A model generated the notes under the pieces. The model was not told the DNA's origin. It worked only from the letters and a program-made list of their open reading frames with translations, and searched no databases. From Bhargavaea sp. CC-171006 (lineage in GTDB: Bacteria > Bacillota > Bacilli > Bacillales_A > Planococcaceae): a stretch of DNA of 52,559 nt. Position numbers and translations under genes: made by a program. The stretch lies in assembly GCF_009761675.1 (NCBI RefSeq), contig NZ_QUZH01000031.1:1-52559 (forward strand), in the 5' to 3' direction. This document shows positions 7,530 through 16,536 of the stretch, piece after piece (the stretch's first letter is position 1; every line of letters starts with the position of its first letter).

Positions 7530-7630
7530 GAAAGACCAGGCGCGCGCGATAAGAGTCCAAACAGAAACAACGAAAGACCAGGCACGCAAGATAAGAGTCC
7601 AAGCAGAGACAATGAAAGACCAGGCACCAC
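7530..7630. repeat. 42-bp tandem repeat made of two 21-bp half units
   Basis: GAAAGACCAGGC starts at 7530, 7572 and 7614, exactly 42 bp apart. Midway between lie AAGAGTCCAA segments, so related AAAGACCA/AAGAGTCCA cores recur about every 21 bp. The array lies between two terminators at the convergent ends of the 81-aa gene and the SulP gene. It shares the 21-bp geometry of the other arrays in the window but has a different core. Confidence 0.8.
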
Positions 7631-7654
7631 GGCCAAACTTCGCAACTTGCACAT

Positions 7655-7690
7655 AAAATCCGCCGCCCCAGTACCGGGACGGCGGATTTT
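7655..7690 (-). terminator. Terminator of the SulP gene
   Basis: Stem AAAATCCGCCG / CGGCGGATTTT around CCCCAGTACCGGGA, adjoining the SulP stop codon. T-rich on the minus strand. Confidence 0.88.
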
Positions 7691-9276
7691 CATTTCACCA
7701 TATTCTCCGTGCCGATCTTTTCATACAGGCCGCTTTTTCTGAGAAGGATTTTTTTCTCTTCGGGGATGCCCTGGAAAAGGAGCCGGACCCCCTGGCGGTC
7801 TGCAAGATCATGGGCGAATGACAGGGCGGCCACGCCCCCGGCATCCAGTGCGGAAAGGCCATGGAGCCGGAGCATGATGGCATCGGCAGGCGTCTCGAGC
7901 TGTTTCTCGATTTCCCGCTCAAACTGCTGGGCGGTTCCGAAAAAGAGGGGGCCGTCGACGCGTACGCTGCGGAATACCGAACCCTTCGGAACCCCGCTGT
8001 AGATAAAGTCATCGGCCGTGGCTTCACCCGTCTGAAGCTTCAGCTTGCCGCTCATCTTCTTCAGGAAGACAAGGACGGCGAGCAGGAAACCGACCTCGAC
8101 GCCGACAGTCAGGTTGACAAAGACGGTCAGCAGGAACGTCACCCACAGAACAGCCGAGTCTCCCGTCTTCAGGTGTGAAATCTTAGCGAACGACCGCAGT
8201 CCGCTCATGTTCCATGCGACCAGCATAAGGATCGGCGCCATGCTGGCGAGCGGGACGTGGGAGGCAAAAGGTGCGAACAGCAGCAGGACAAGAAGGACAA
8301 ACAGACTTTGGACGACGCCGGACAGCGGACTGACGGCCCCGGCACGGATGTTTGTCGCCGTGCGGGCGATGGCGCCCGTTGCCGGGATGCCTCCGAATAG
8401 CGGAGCGGCCATATTCGCGACACCCTGCCCGAACAGTTCACGGTTGGAAGCCGACTTCTTGCCGCCGGCCATATTGTCGGCGACGACTGCGGACAGCAGC
8501 GACTCGATTGCGCCCAGTGCCGCGATGATCAGTGCCGGCTGCCACAGCTCGAGGATCTTGCCGCCTGTGATTTCCGGCAGGCGGAATTCCGGAAGCTGCT
8601 GCGGGATGCCGCCGTAGGCAGTCCCGATCGTCGGGAGCTGGCCGGGATAGAAAAGCACAGACACCAGCGTCGGAATGAGAAGTGCGGCGAGGAAGAGCGG
8701 GACGCGCGGCGCGATCCGGGGCAGGATGATGATCACGGCCAGCCCGATCGCCGCCGTCAGGAACGCATACCCGTTGAATGTGCCGATGGTCCGGAAAATC
8801 TCCCACATGTTCTCGTGGAAGAATTCACGGCGCTCCAACCCCTCGAGGCCGAGGAAGTTGCCGATCTGGCCGGTAAAGATCGTGACGGCGATCCCGGCGG
8901 TGAAGCCGATCGTCACCGCCCTCGGGACGAAGTGGATCAGATCCCCGATCTTCAGGAACGACATGATGACAAGAAACACTCCGGCCATGAAACCGGCGAC
9001 GAGCAGGTCCTCGTAACCATATTCCAGGACGATGGCGAGCAGGATCGGAATGAACGCGCCCGTCGGTCCTGCAATCTGAAAACGGGAACCGCCGAGAAGT
9101 GCTACAAGAAGCCCGGCGATCACGGTCGTGTAAATGCCGTATTCCGGCTTTACGCCCGAAGCGATCGCGAACGCCATGCCGAGCGGAATGGCGACAATCC
9201 CGACCGTGATGCCGGCGAGAATGTCCTTCCTTGCCGTCCGGCCATTGAGTGACTCGAAACGGCCCAAATTCCTCAT
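7690..9276 (-). CDS. SulP (SLC26)-family anion transporter with STAS domain
   Basis: 528 aa. About 12 membrane segments fill residues 15-400, including the SulP signature zone (GITVGIVAIPLGMAFAIASG and ATGAIARTATNIRAGA). The C-terminal cytoplasmic STAS domain (about 415-525) contains the AMLRLHGLSALDAGG-like anti-anti-sigma fold segment. Members carry sulfate, bicarbonate or dicarboxylates; the substrate is not readable here. ATG at 9276 with TGGAGTG upstream. It is oriented against, and placed between, the rsiW and cdaA halves of a block that is usually contiguous in Bacillales, suggesting insertion or rearrangement. Confidence 0.88.
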   Translation of the reverse strand: MRNLGRFESLNGRTARKDILAGITVGIVAIPLGMAFAIASGVKPEYGIYTTVIAGLLVALLGGSRFQIAGPTGAFIPILLAIVLEYGYEDLLVAGFMAGVFLVIMSFLKIGDLIHFVPRAVTIGFTAGIAVTIFTGQIGNFLGLEGLERREFFHENMWEIFRTIGTFNGYAFLTAAIGLAVIIILPRIAPRVPLFLAALLIPTLVSVLFYPGQLPTIGTAYGGIPQQLPEFRLPEITGGKILELWQPALIIAALGAIESLLSAVVADNMAGGKKSASNRELFGQGVANMAAPLFGGIPATGAIARTATNIRAGAVSPLSGVVQSLFVLLVLLLFAPFASHVPLASMAPILMLVAWNMSGLRSFAKISHLKTGDSAVLWVTFLLTVFVNLTVGVEVGFLLAVLVFLKKMSGKLKLQTGEATADDFIYSGVPKGSVFRSVRVDGPLFFGTAQQFEREIEKQLETPADAIMLRLHGLSALDAGGVAALSFAHDLADRQGVRLLFQGIPEEKKILLRKSGLYEKIGTENMVK

Positions 9277-9434
9277 GTTGATTCACACTCCATCATCTTG
9301 ATGCGGACCGGGAAGTGAGAAAAAAGGCCCGGTCCCCTCTATAAGTAATTATAAGTCAAAATGAGGAAATATGAAATATCGCTATAGTAAAATAGTTTTG
9401 TATTGAATGCGGCGCAGCATCAAGAAATGGTCTC

Positions 9435-9501
9435 CCTGATGAGCGTTCGTCAGGCTTCTGTGGCCCGCCCGGAATCCGTCCTGACCCGCAAGTCTTCCGG
9501 G
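9435..9501 (+). other. Structured GC-rich stretch upstream of cdaA
   Basis: In the 321-bp gap between SulP and cdaA, two hairpins are visible: CCTGA...TCAGG (9435-9454) and CCCGGA...TCCGGG (9468-9501). No known riboswitch consensus was recognised. It precedes the main candidate promoter, so it may be DNA-level structure or part of a longer leader from the -10-like TAAAAT near 9390. Confidence 0.3.
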
Positions 9502-9556
9502 CACCGGTTCCTGCCGCCAAAAGTCTCCATCAGCCGAGCGGTGAAGTGGTCCGGTA

Positions 9557-9565
9557 TGGTATACT
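9557..9565 (+). promoter_or_regulatory. Extended -10 promoter for cdaA
   Basis: TGG-TATACT at 9557-9565, an extended -10 element 32 bp before the cdaA start. No clear -35 is seen. Confidence 0.5.
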
Positions 9566-9597
9566 ATCGGATATGCATGCGTTAAGAAAAGGCGGGG

Positions 9598-10440
9598 ATG
9601 CCTGTGGCGTTCTTTGAGCGTTTTACGGACCTGACTTGGGTGGAAGTCCTGGTGAATATCCTGGACATTCTTCTGGTCTGGTACGTTCTTTATAAACTGA
9701 TTACCATCATCAAGGGCACGAAGGCGGTTCAGTTGCTGAAAGGCGTGTTCGTTGTCGTCATCGCCTGGTTCGTCACGAAACAGCTCGGCCTGACGACGAT
9801 GTACTGGATCATGGAGCAGGTGTTGACGTGGGGGTTCCTCGCAGTCATCATCATCTTCCAGCCGGAGCTCCGGCGCGCGCTCGAGCAGATCGGGCGCGGG
9901 AAGCTGTTTGCCCGGAGCAGCATGGCGGAGGAAGAGGAGCGGGACCGCCTCGTCGAAGCCGTCACGAAATCGGTCGGCTATATGGCGAAGCGGCGCATCG
10001 GCGCGCTCATGTCCATTGAGCGGGAGACCGGGCTGTCGGAGTACGTCGAGACCGGAATCCCTATGAATTCCAATCTCACGTCGGAGCTCCTCATCAACAT
10101 CTTTATCCCGAATACACCGCTCCATGACGGGGCGGTCATCATCCAACAGGATCGTATCGCGGCAGCGGCCTGCTACCTGCCGCTGTCGGAAAGCCCGTTC
10201 ATCTCGAAGGAGCTCGGCACGCGCCACCGCGCGGCGCTCGGCCTGAGCGAGGTGACCGACGCCATCACGATCGTCGTTTCCGAGGAGACCGGGGCTATCA
10301 GCCTGACGCGCAACGGCGATCTTCACCGCAACCTGCCGCCTGAGGAGTTTGAGACATTGCTCCGGAAAATGTGGTTTGGTCCTGTGCCGGAGCCTCAGGC
10401 CGCCTCGAAGCGGAAACGGGGAGGGAAGAAGAATGGATAA
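9598..10440 (+). CDS. cdaA: Diadenylate cyclase CdaA
   Basis: 280 aa. It makes the second messenger c-di-AMP from two ATP. Three N-terminal membrane helices (about 15-35, 40-60, 65-86) anchor it. The DAC domain follows, with the catalytic LHDGAVII (DGA at 177-179) and GTRHRAALGL (RHR at 209-211). AAGGCGGGG lies before the ATG; a GTG two codons later (9604) is an alternative. Its last codons overlap cdaR by 8 bp, indicating translational coupling to its regulator. c-di-AMP controls potassium and osmolyte balance and cell-wall integrity. Confidence 0.93.
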   Translation: MPVAFFERFTDLTWVEVLVNILDILLVWYVLYKLITIIKGTKAVQLLKGVFVVVIAWFVTKQLGLTTMYWIMEQVLTWGFLAVIIIFQPELRRALEQIGRGKLFARSSMAEEEERDRLVEAVTKSVGYMAKRRIGALMSIERETGLSEYVETGIPMNSNLTSELLINIFIPNTPLHDGAVIIQQDRIAAAACYLPLSESPFISKELGTRHRAALGLSEVTDAITIVVSEETGAISLTRNGDLHRNLPPEEFETLLRKMWFGPVPEPQAASKRKRGGKKNG

Positions 10441-11824
10441 GTTCATGGACAACCCGTGGTTTATCCGCGGCATCGCCCTGTTCTTCGCCGTCCTGATGTT
10501 CCTCGTCGTGCAGTCGGATGAGGAGCAGGGAAGCCGCGCCGCGGGCGGGACGGATATCGCCGTCCTGCAGGATGTGCCGATTGAAGTGTATTATGATGAT
10601 GAAAATACGGTCGTCACCGGAGCGCCCGAGACGGTCAGTGTCACCATCGAAGGGCCGGGCAACCTCGTCCGGACGACAAGGTCTCTAAAGGACTTCACGG
10701 TGTTCGTCGATCTGCGCGCTCTCACAATGGGCGCGCATGAAGTCACGGTGCAGACGGAGAATCTTTCGGAAAAGCTGGAAGTATCCATCGATCCCGAAAC
10801 AGTCGATGTCGTCATCGAAGAACGGATCAGCCAGGAATTCCGTGTGGATCCGGAGATGAATGAGCGGCTGCTCGCAGAAAACCATGTCATCAACTCGCTT
10901 GAGGCAGAGCCGTCGACCGTCATGGTCACGGGTGCCAAGAGTGTCATCGAGTCGATCAGCTTCGTCAAGGCGTCGGTCACCGCCGACCCGGGAGTGGACG
11001 GGCCGCTCGAACAGCAGGCAAGCGTCCGTGTGCTCGACCGTGACCTGAATAAACTGAACGTCATCATCGAGCCGGCCGAAGTGACGGTCAAAGCGGACAT
11101 ATCGGAGTATTCGCGGTCGGTACAGGTCGCGCTGGAGCAATCCGGCACGCCGGAGGAAGGCGTCACCATCGATTCGATCAGCACGGCAACGGAGACCGTC
11201 AAACTTTTCGGGCCCAGGAATGTTCTTGATGAAATCGGCGAACTTTCCGTCGCGGTCGATGTTTCGGAAGTGACCGCCAGCGGGAAAGTGACCGTGGAAC
11301 TTAAGAAGCCGGCAGGAGTGACCAAGGTGTCGCCGGGGTCGATTGATGTGGACGTCCGTGCGACTGTCAACGGCAATGATGAAGAAACGGCGGAAGCGCC
11401 GGACGAGACGGAGGAACAAGTCGCCGAATCCGGCCAGCCGGAGGAGGAAGAGGAGCCCGAAAGCCCGGCCGCTGGGTCGGCCGCCGACGGGGATACCGCC
11501 CAGAGCGATGAATCCGGCCCCGAATCCGGCAGTACTGCAGAAGAAGAGGCGTCCGGCACCCTCGACGGACTTGCAGTGGAAGTCCGGGGTCTTGAGGAAG
11601 GGCAGACCGGAGAGGTCATCCAGCCGGACGGGCCGCTCTCCCTCAAGATCCGGGGGCCGAAAAGCGCCGTGGACAGCGCCAAATCCGGCGACTTTAAGCT
11701 ATTTGTCAATGCAGGCGGAGTCAGTGAAGGAGAAGCATCACTCGTGGTGCATGTGGACGGGCCATCCGGCATCAAAGCCGAACCGGCTCCGGGACGGGTC
11801 ACCGTGCGCATCGCCACCGCCTGA
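10433..11824 (+). CDS. cdaR: YbbR-domain protein CdaR, CdaA regulator, with acidic linker
   Basis: 463 aa. It starts at ATG 10433 inside the end of cdaA. The N-terminal membrane anchor (WFIRGIALFFAVLMFLVV, about 8-25) is followed by three consecutive YbbR beta domains (about 45-310) exposed outside the cell. Then a long acidic, Pro/Ser/Gly-rich linker (about 315-375: ETEEQVAESGQPEEEEEPES and more) leads to a fourth YbbR-like domain (about 378-463). CdaR binds CdaA in the membrane and modulates cyclase activity. The linker is unusually long and may let the last domain reach into the wall. Confidence 0.88.
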   Translation: MDKFMDNPWFIRGIALFFAVLMFLVVQSDEEQGSRAAGGTDIAVLQDVPIEVYYDDENTVVTGAPETVSVTIEGPGNLVRTTRSLKDFTVFVDLRALTMGAHEVTVQTENLSEKLEVSIDPETVDVVIEERISQEFRVDPEMNERLLAENHVINSLEAEPSTVMVTGAKSVIESISFVKASVTADPGVDGPLEQQASVRVLDRDLNKLNVIIEPAEVTVKADISEYSRSVQVALEQSGTPEEGVTIDSISTATETVKLFGPRNVLDEIGELSVAVDVSEVTASGKVTVELKKPAGVTKVSPGSIDVDVRATVNGNDEETAEAPDETEEQVAESGQPEEEEEPESPAAGSAADGDTAQSDESGPESGSTAEEEASGTLDGLAVEVRGLEEGQTGEVIQPDGPLSLKIRGPKSAVDSAKSGDFKLFVNAGGVSEGEASLVVHVDGPSGIKAEPAPGRVTVRIATA

Positions 11825-11862
11825 ATATGAAATGAACGTCAACAGTGAAGGAGAGAGTCATG

Positions 11863-13215
11863 ATGGGTAAATACTTCGGAACAGACGGGGTGCGCGGTGT
11901 CGCCAATGAAGGCCTGACACCTGAACTCGCATTCAAGCTCGGCCGCTATGGCGGATATATCCTCACAAAACACGCATCCGGCAAGCCCCAGGTGCTGATC
12001 GGACGTGACACTCGCATTTCCGGCCATATGCTCGAAAACGCGCTTGTCGCAGGACTTTTGTCAATCGGGGCAGACGTCATGCTCCTCGGCGTCATCAGCA
12101 CGCCGGGCGTCGCCTACCTCACCCGTGCGATGAGCGCGGATGCGGGGGTCATGATCTCCGCGTCGCACAACCCTGTGGAAGACAACGGCATCAAGTTCTT
12201 CGGCGGCGACGGCTACAAGCTGAGCGATGAGCAGGAAGCTGAAATCGAAGAACTGCTGGACAAGGGAACCGACGAACTCCCGCGCCCGACCGGTGTCAAT
12301 CTCGGCACAGTCACCGATTACAAGGAAGGCGGCCAGAAGTACATCCAGTACCTCAAGCAGACGGTCGATGAGGACTTTACCGGCATCCATGTCGCACTTG
12401 ATTGCGCACACGGCGCCACGTCCTCCCTTGCGACCCATCTGTTCGCCGACCTGGATGCGGATATCTCGTCGATGGGCTCTTCGCCGAATGGCCTGAACAT
12501 CAATGATGGCTGCGGCTCGACCCATCCCGAAGTGCTCGCCGGTTTCGTCGGGGAAAAGGGCGCCGATATCGGCCTCGCCTTCGACGGTGACGGCGACCGC
12601 CTGATCGCGGTCGATGAAAACGGAGATGTCGTCAACGGCGACCAGATCATGTTCATTCTCGCGCGCCACCTGAAAGAGGAAGGCCGTCTGACCAAGAACA
12701 CGGTCGTCTCCACGATCATGAGCAACCTCGGCTTCTACAAGGCGATCGGCGAATACGACATGGATAGCGTCAAGACTGCAGTCGGCGACCGCTACGTCGT
12801 CGAAGAAATGAAGAAAAACGACTACAACCTTGGCGGCGAGCAGTCCGGCCACATCATCATGCTGGACTACAACACTACGGGCGACGGCCTGCTGACCGCG
12901 CTCCAGCTTGTGAACGTCCTGAAGATGACCGGACGCACGCTGTCCGACCTTGCCTCGGACGTCCGGATGTTCCCACAGGAACTGGTCAACGTCCGCGTGA
13001 CCGACAAGCATGCCGTCACGGATAATGCCAAGGTCGCAGCCGTCATCTCGGACGTCGAGAAGGATATGGCAGGAAACGGCCGCGTCCTCGTACGCCCTTC
13101 AGGCACCGAGCCGCTCGTGCGTGTCATGGTCGAAGCGCAGTCCGAGGAAGAAGCCTCCCGCTACGTAAACCGCATCGCGGAAGTCGTCCGCGCGGAAATG
13201 GGCACGGAAGCTTAA
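11863..13215 (+). CDS. glmM: Phosphoglucosamine mutase GlmM
   Basis: 450 aa from ATG 11863, chosen because the family begins [12 protein letters not shown] and AAGGAGAG lies 7-8 nt upstream. Converts glucosamine-6-phosphate to glucosamine-1-phosphate for UDP-GlcNAc and wall synthesis. Visible: the phosphoserine loop ISASHNP (Ser101), the Mg loop DGDGDR, the sugar loop GGEQSGH and the phosphate-binding [10 protein letters not shown]. Third gene of the cdaA-cdaR-glmM operon. GlmM is known to bind and restrain CdaA. A terminator follows, with no glmS or glmS ribozyme. Confidence 0.95.
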   Translation: MGKYFGTDGVRGVANEGLTPELAFKLGRYGGYILTKHASGKPQVLIGRDTRISGHMLENALVAGLLSIGADVMLLGVISTPGVAYLTRAMSADAGVMISASHNPVEDNGIKFFGGDGYKLSDEQEAEIEELLDKGTDELPRPTGVNLGTVTDYKEGGQKYIQYLKQTVDEDFTGIHVALDCAHGATSSLATHLFADLDADISSMGSSPNGLNINDGCGSTHPEVLAGFVGEKGADIGLAFDGDGDRLIAVDENGDVVNGDQIMFILARHLKEEGRLTKNTVVSTIMSNLGFYKAIGEYDMDSVKTAVGDRYVVEEMKKNDYNLGGEQSGHIIMLDYNTTGDGLLTALQLVNVLKMTGRTLSDLASDVRMFPQELVNVRVTDKHAVTDNAKVAAVISDVEKDMAGNGRVLVRPSGTEPLVRVMVEAQSEEEASRYVNRIAEVVRAEMGTEA

Positions 13216-13226
13216 TAGAATGATGG

Positions 13227-13260
13227 AGATCCGTCCGGAAATTCCGGGCGGATCTTTTTG
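13227..13260 (+). terminator. Terminator after glmM
   Basis: Stem AGATCCGTCCGGAA / TTCCGGGCGGATCT (13227-13254) followed by T5. Confidence 0.9.
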
Positions 13261-13327
13261 ATTTGGGATGGATCGGGTAAACAAGATGGTAAAGAAGGGA
13301 TCACTTCCCAGAAAGGGGCAGATGCAG

Positions 13328-14125
13328 ATGGCGCGGTTTAGTTGGCTCCTATTCCCCGCAACCTTGCTGCTCGTATTCGGGGCATGCGGGCCGGAGGATG
13401 TAGATAAACCTGAAGCCGGGGAAGAGCAGGCCGAAGCGGAACACGACGAACTGCCGGCTGGAGCGGACCAAAGTCAGGCACAGGATGACCCAGAACAGGT
13501 GAAGCAGGACGTGCTGGCGGACGTTTGGGAGAAGGTCATGCAGAAGTCGGCTGCGGAACCGAAGCTTCCGCGTGATCTGGAGACCGGCGACCGTTATCTG
13601 ACTGCCAGGGTGACCGCCAACCCCGAAGGATATGAGGTGTTCTATTATCTGATGGAGGAGCCGGTGCCGGTGAATGATGCGCAGCTGGAGCAAAAGGACC
13701 CTTATCTGACCGTCAGCGCAATCGTCTACGACACTGCTGAAGGCGCCCGGGCCGGAGTCGATTACGAGCCGGAGAGGAAAGCCGGACAGCCCGCAGACCT
13801 CGGTCATGGCATCACAGGCTATATGGATGCCGGCGCGGGAAGCATCGGTCTCGTCTGGCACGAGGGTCGATGGTCGTTTCTGATTCACGAACGGAACGGG
13901 GAAGACGCGGGCGAAGAGATGGTCGGACAGGCAAAAGAGATTGTGAAGAAACTCGAGGAAAAGATGCTCCCGGCACCTCAGGAAGTCGGGTCAGGTACAT
14001 TCGACATGACCGGAGACGGGGCATCGGCCCATTCGCTTCAGTGGCAGGCCGAGAATGTGGTTTATACCGTACATTTCGGAGAACCGCTGGAACTGATCGA
14101 CATTGTGGCCAAGATGAATGAATAG
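13328..14125 (+). CDS. Secreted lipoprotein of unknown function
   Basis: 265 aa from ATG 13328, with AAAGGGG 9 nt upstream; two upstream in-frame ATGs have worse spacing. The signal peptide (MARFSWLLFPATLLLVFGAC) ends in a lipobox with Cys20. An acidic disordered stretch follows (to about residue 65), then a mixed alpha/beta domain with YLTARVTANPEGYEVFYYLM and GITGYMDAGAGSIGLVWHEG. The second element resembles glycine-rich strands seen in several YP_-type lipoproteins, but no family is named with confidence. It sits alone between two terminators after glmM, so a wall or membrane role is only suggested by position. Confidence 0.75.
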   Translation: MARFSWLLFPATLLLVFGACGPEDVDKPEAGEEQAEAEHDELPAGADQSQAQDDPEQVKQDVLADVWEKVMQKSAAEPKLPRDLETGDRYLTARVTANPEGYEVFYYLMEEPVPVNDAQLEQKDPYLTVSAIVYDTAEGARAGVDYEPERKAGQPADLGHGITGYMDAGAGSIGLVWHEGRWSFLIHERNGEDAGEEMVGQAKEIVKKLEEKMLPAPQEVGSGTFDMTGDGASAHSLQWQAENVVYTVHFGEPLELIDIVAKMNE

Positions 14126-14130
14126 ACGGA

Positions 14131-14163
14131 AACCGTCCGCTTGCGAGAACCGGACGGTTTTTT
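14131..14163 (+). terminator. Terminator after the lipoprotein gene
   Basis: Stem AACCGTCCG / CGGACGGTT followed by a T run. Confidence 0.9.
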
Positions 14164-14200
14164 CGCTTGGTGGAGGGGAAGGATGGACTATGGCCAATCC

Positions 14201-14261
14201 TATAAACAATTGTCCGCAATATAAACACTTGACGAGGTTGTGAGCAAAAGTTTATAATCGA
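14201..14261 (+). promoter_or_regulatory. psuKG promoter with three operator-like 12-mers
   Basis: Promoter TTGACG (14229-14234), 18-bp spacer, TATAAT (14253-14258). TATAAACAATTG (14201-14212) and TATAAACACTTG (14220-14231) are direct repeats 19 bp apart. A third, inverted copy CAAAAGTTTATA (14245-14256) covers the spacer and -10. Such overlap suits repression, plausibly by the helix-turn-helix part of PsuK itself or by another sugar regulator. Confidence 0.6.
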
Positions 14262-14291
14262 AACAAATGTTAGAGGAAGGAGTGCCGGTGG

Positions 14292-15386
14292 ATGAATGAG
14301 AAAGAAGCAGCCATCGTGGAGCTGATCCGGCGTAATCCGTACCTTTCCCAGCAGGGGATGGCGGAATCGCTCGGCATCTCCAGGCCGGCGCTGGCAAATC
14401 TGATTTCCGGGCTCATGCGGCGGGGGATCATCCGGGGGCGGGCATATATTCTCGCCGAGGAAAACCGCGTGGTCGCAATCGGCGGGGCGAACGTCGACCG
14501 GAAATTCCATCTGAAGGCAAATGCCCAGGCGGGAACGTCCAATCCGTCGACGGTGACCTCGTCGGTCGGCGGCGTCGCGCGAAACGTTGCGGAGAACATC
14601 GGACGCCTCGGACATCCGGTGAGCCTCCTGACGGTCGCGGGCAATGATGCCGACTGGCAGCGCATCGAGCAGGCGACTGCACCCCATGTGGAACTGGCGC
14701 ATGCTGCGCTTCTTCCGGGCCGGACGACAGGCTCCTATTCCGCCGTACTTAACCCAGACGGCGAGATGGCCATTGCGCTGGCGGACATGGATGTGTATGA
14801 CGACCTTTCCCCGGATTACATCGACTCCCACGCCCCGGTGATCCAGGGAGCGGCACTCGCGGTGATTGACCTGAACTGTCCGAAGGAGACGGTCGCCTTT
14901 GTGCAGGAACTGTCCCGGCAGAGCAGTACGGAACTGGCGGTCGTCCCGGTTTCTTCCCCGAAGATGGATAGGATGCCGGATGATCTCGGAGGCGTCACCT
15001 GGCTCGTCTGCAACCGGGATGAGACGGAGACCTATACCGGCATCCCGGTGGAAGACGAATCTTCCTGGAGAGAAGCGGTACAGCTCTTATTGGACAAAGG
15101 GGTCGAAAATGCGGTCGTGACGGCCGGTGCCAAGGGCGTCATGGCAGGCAACAGGGACGGAATCCGTCACTACCCGGCAATCAGCGGTGTCCATGTGGAA
15201 GACGTGACGGGTGCAGGCGATGCGTTCGTCTCGGGTCTGCTCCACGGTCATCTGTCAGGCTTCGGCTTTGATGACAAGATCCGCTGCGGGCTGGTGAACG
15301 CTGCGAAAACACTTGCTTCGGACGCGACCGTGCGCCCGGAGCTCTCGGCAGAACAACTCAAACTTGAAATGGAGGAACTCCGATGA
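14292..15386 (+). CDS. psuK: Pseudouridine kinase with N-terminal winged-helix domain
   Basis: 364 aa. Residues 1-55 form a helix-turn-helix ([20 protein letters not shown]) joined to a PfkB-type ribokinase fold (about 58-360). The kinase signatures are [27 protein letters not shown] and the anion-hole/catalytic [13 protein letters not shown] near residue 303. Phosphorylates pseudouridine to its 5'-monophosphate. AGGAAGGAG lies 9 nt before the ATG. It overlaps psuG by 4 bp (ATGA), so the two are coupled. The HTH fusion suggests the enzyme may also regulate its own operon. Confidence 0.88.
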   Translation: MNEKEAAIVELIRRNPYLSQQGMAESLGISRPALANLISGLMRRGIIRGRAYILAEENRVVAIGGANVDRKFHLKANAQAGTSNPSTVTSSVGGVARNVAENIGRLGHPVSLLTVAGNDADWQRIEQATAPHVELAHAALLPGRTTGSYSAVLNPDGEMAIALADMDVYDDLSPDYIDSHAPVIQGAALAVIDLNCPKETVAFVQELSRQSSTELAVVPVSSPKMDRMPDDLGGVTWLVCNRDETETYTGIPVEDESSWREAVQLLLDKGVENAVVTAGAKGVMAGNRDGIRHYPAISGVHVEDVTGAGDAFVSGLLHGHLSGFGFDDKIRCGLVNAAKTLASDATVRPELSAEQLKLEMEELR

Positions 15387-16300
15387 AACAATATCTCGAA
15401 TTTTCCAAGGAAGTCAAAGAAGCGATTGAAGCAGGCAAGCCGATCGTGGCGCTTGAGTCGACAATTATCTCCCATGGCATGCCATACCCTCAGAACGTGC
15501 AGACCGCCCGCGAAGTCGAGCAGATCGTCCGCGACGGCGGAGCCGTTCCTGCTACGATGGCGCTGATCGACGGCAAGATCAAGATCGGCCTGTCCGACGA
15601 TGAGCTTGAAATGTTCGGCAACGCGGACAATGTTGCGAAAGCTTCCCGCCGTGACATCGGCTACCTGCTCGCAACGAAGCAGCTCGGCGCGACAACGGTC
15701 GCAGCCACGATGATCTGCGCCGACCTCGCCGGCATCCGTGTGTTCGTAACGGGCGGCATCGGCGGTGTACACCGCGGTGCGGAAACGACGATGGACATTT
15801 CCGCGGACCTCGACGAACTCGGCAAGACGAATGTCGCAGTTGTCTGTGCGGGTGCCAAGTCGATCCTCGACATCGGCCTCACGCTCGAATACCTGGAGAC
15901 AAAAGGTGTTCCGGTCGTTGGCTACGGCACAGATGAACTTCCTGCATTCTTCACGCGCAAGAGCGGCTTCCCGCTCAGCATCAGCACCGACAGTGCAGAA
16001 GATGTGGCGGGCATGCTGAAGGCGAAATGGGACCTCGGCCTCGAAGGCGGAGCGGTCATCGCAAATCCGATTCCGGAAGAGGACGAGCTCGACCCGGCCT
16101 TCATCAACGGAATTATCGAGAACGCCCTGCAGGAAGCGAAAGAGAACGGCATCTCCGGCAAGGAAACGACTCCGTTCCTTCTGGGCAAAGTAAAAGATCT
16201 CACCGAAGGCAAGAGCCTCGTCGCCAACATCGCGCTCGTCAAGCACAACGCGAAAGTCGGCACGGAAATTGCGGTTGCCTACAACGAACTGAACAGCTGA
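15383..16300 (+). CDS. psuG: Pseudouridine-5'-phosphate glycosidase
   Basis: 305 aa, family-typical. Begins with the diagnostic [20 protein letters not shown], then [40 protein letters not shown] and [10 protein letters not shown], covering the Mn-dependent active site and catalytic Lys region. Cleaves the C-C glycosidic bond of pseudouridine 5'-phosphate to uracil and ribose 5-phosphate. With psuK it forms a complete pseudouridine catabolic pair. The released uracil could feed the same pool as the CodA reaction encoded 13 kb upstream. Confidence 0.95.
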   Translation: MKQYLEFSKEVKEAIEAGKPIVALESTIISHGMPYPQNVQTAREVEQIVRDGGAVPATMALIDGKIKIGLSDDELEMFGNADNVAKASRRDIGYLLATKQLGATTVAATMICADLAGIRVFVTGGIGGVHRGAETTMDISADLDELGKTNVAVVCAGAKSILDIGLTLEYLETKGVPVVGYGTDELPAFFTRKSGFPLSISTDSAEDVAGMLKAKWDLGLEGGAVIANPIPEEDELDPAFINGIIENALQEAKENGISGKETTPFLLGKVKDLTEGKSLVANIALVKHNAKVGTEIAVAYNELNS

Positions 16301-16306
16301 TTTTGG

Positions 16307-16337
16307 AAAGCCGTCCGGATGGGCGGCTTTTTCTTTT
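16307..16337 (+). terminator. Terminator after psuG
   Basis: Stem AAAGCCGTCC-ggat-GGGCGGCTTT followed by T-rich sequence. Confidence 0.88.
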
Positions 16338-16454
16338 GAATTAAGCAAAGATGGGCGAGTGCTTTTATACTGAGCCGGAATGCAGACTGAACATCAGATG
16401 AGTGCGCCCGAACTGAACCGGGTACTTCCGGGACATCATTTCAGATATTGGTTC

Positions 16455-16503
16455 TTGCAATCCAGGTTAAGGGGATTATAATAATGGAATGAACGTTCAT
16501 TCC
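16455..16503 (+). promoter_or_regulatory. tetR-type promoter and operator O1
   Basis: TTGCAA (16455-16460), 16-bp spacer, TATAAT (16477-16482). The perfect 18-bp palindrome GGAATGAACGTTCATTCC occupies 16486-16503, at the likely transcription start. This is the expected place for autorepression by the TetR protein encoded next. Confidence 0.85.
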
Positions 16504-16536
16504 GGATTTGCTGCCGGAGAGAACAGGAGGGGTTTT

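Noticed and set aside
9435-9454. Hammerhead-like CTGATGAG in the cdaA upstream region
   Set aside because: It is simply one arm of a short hairpin (CCTGA...TCAGG). The conserved GAAA and the three-stem core are missing.
13216-13330. glmS ribozyme after glmM
   Set aside because: Only a simple terminator is present, and the next gene is a lipoprotein.
16489-16536. Upstream ATG start for the TetR gene
   Set aside because: It lies in the operator at the likely transcription start and lacks a ribosome site, whereas GTG 16537 follows AGGAGGGG.
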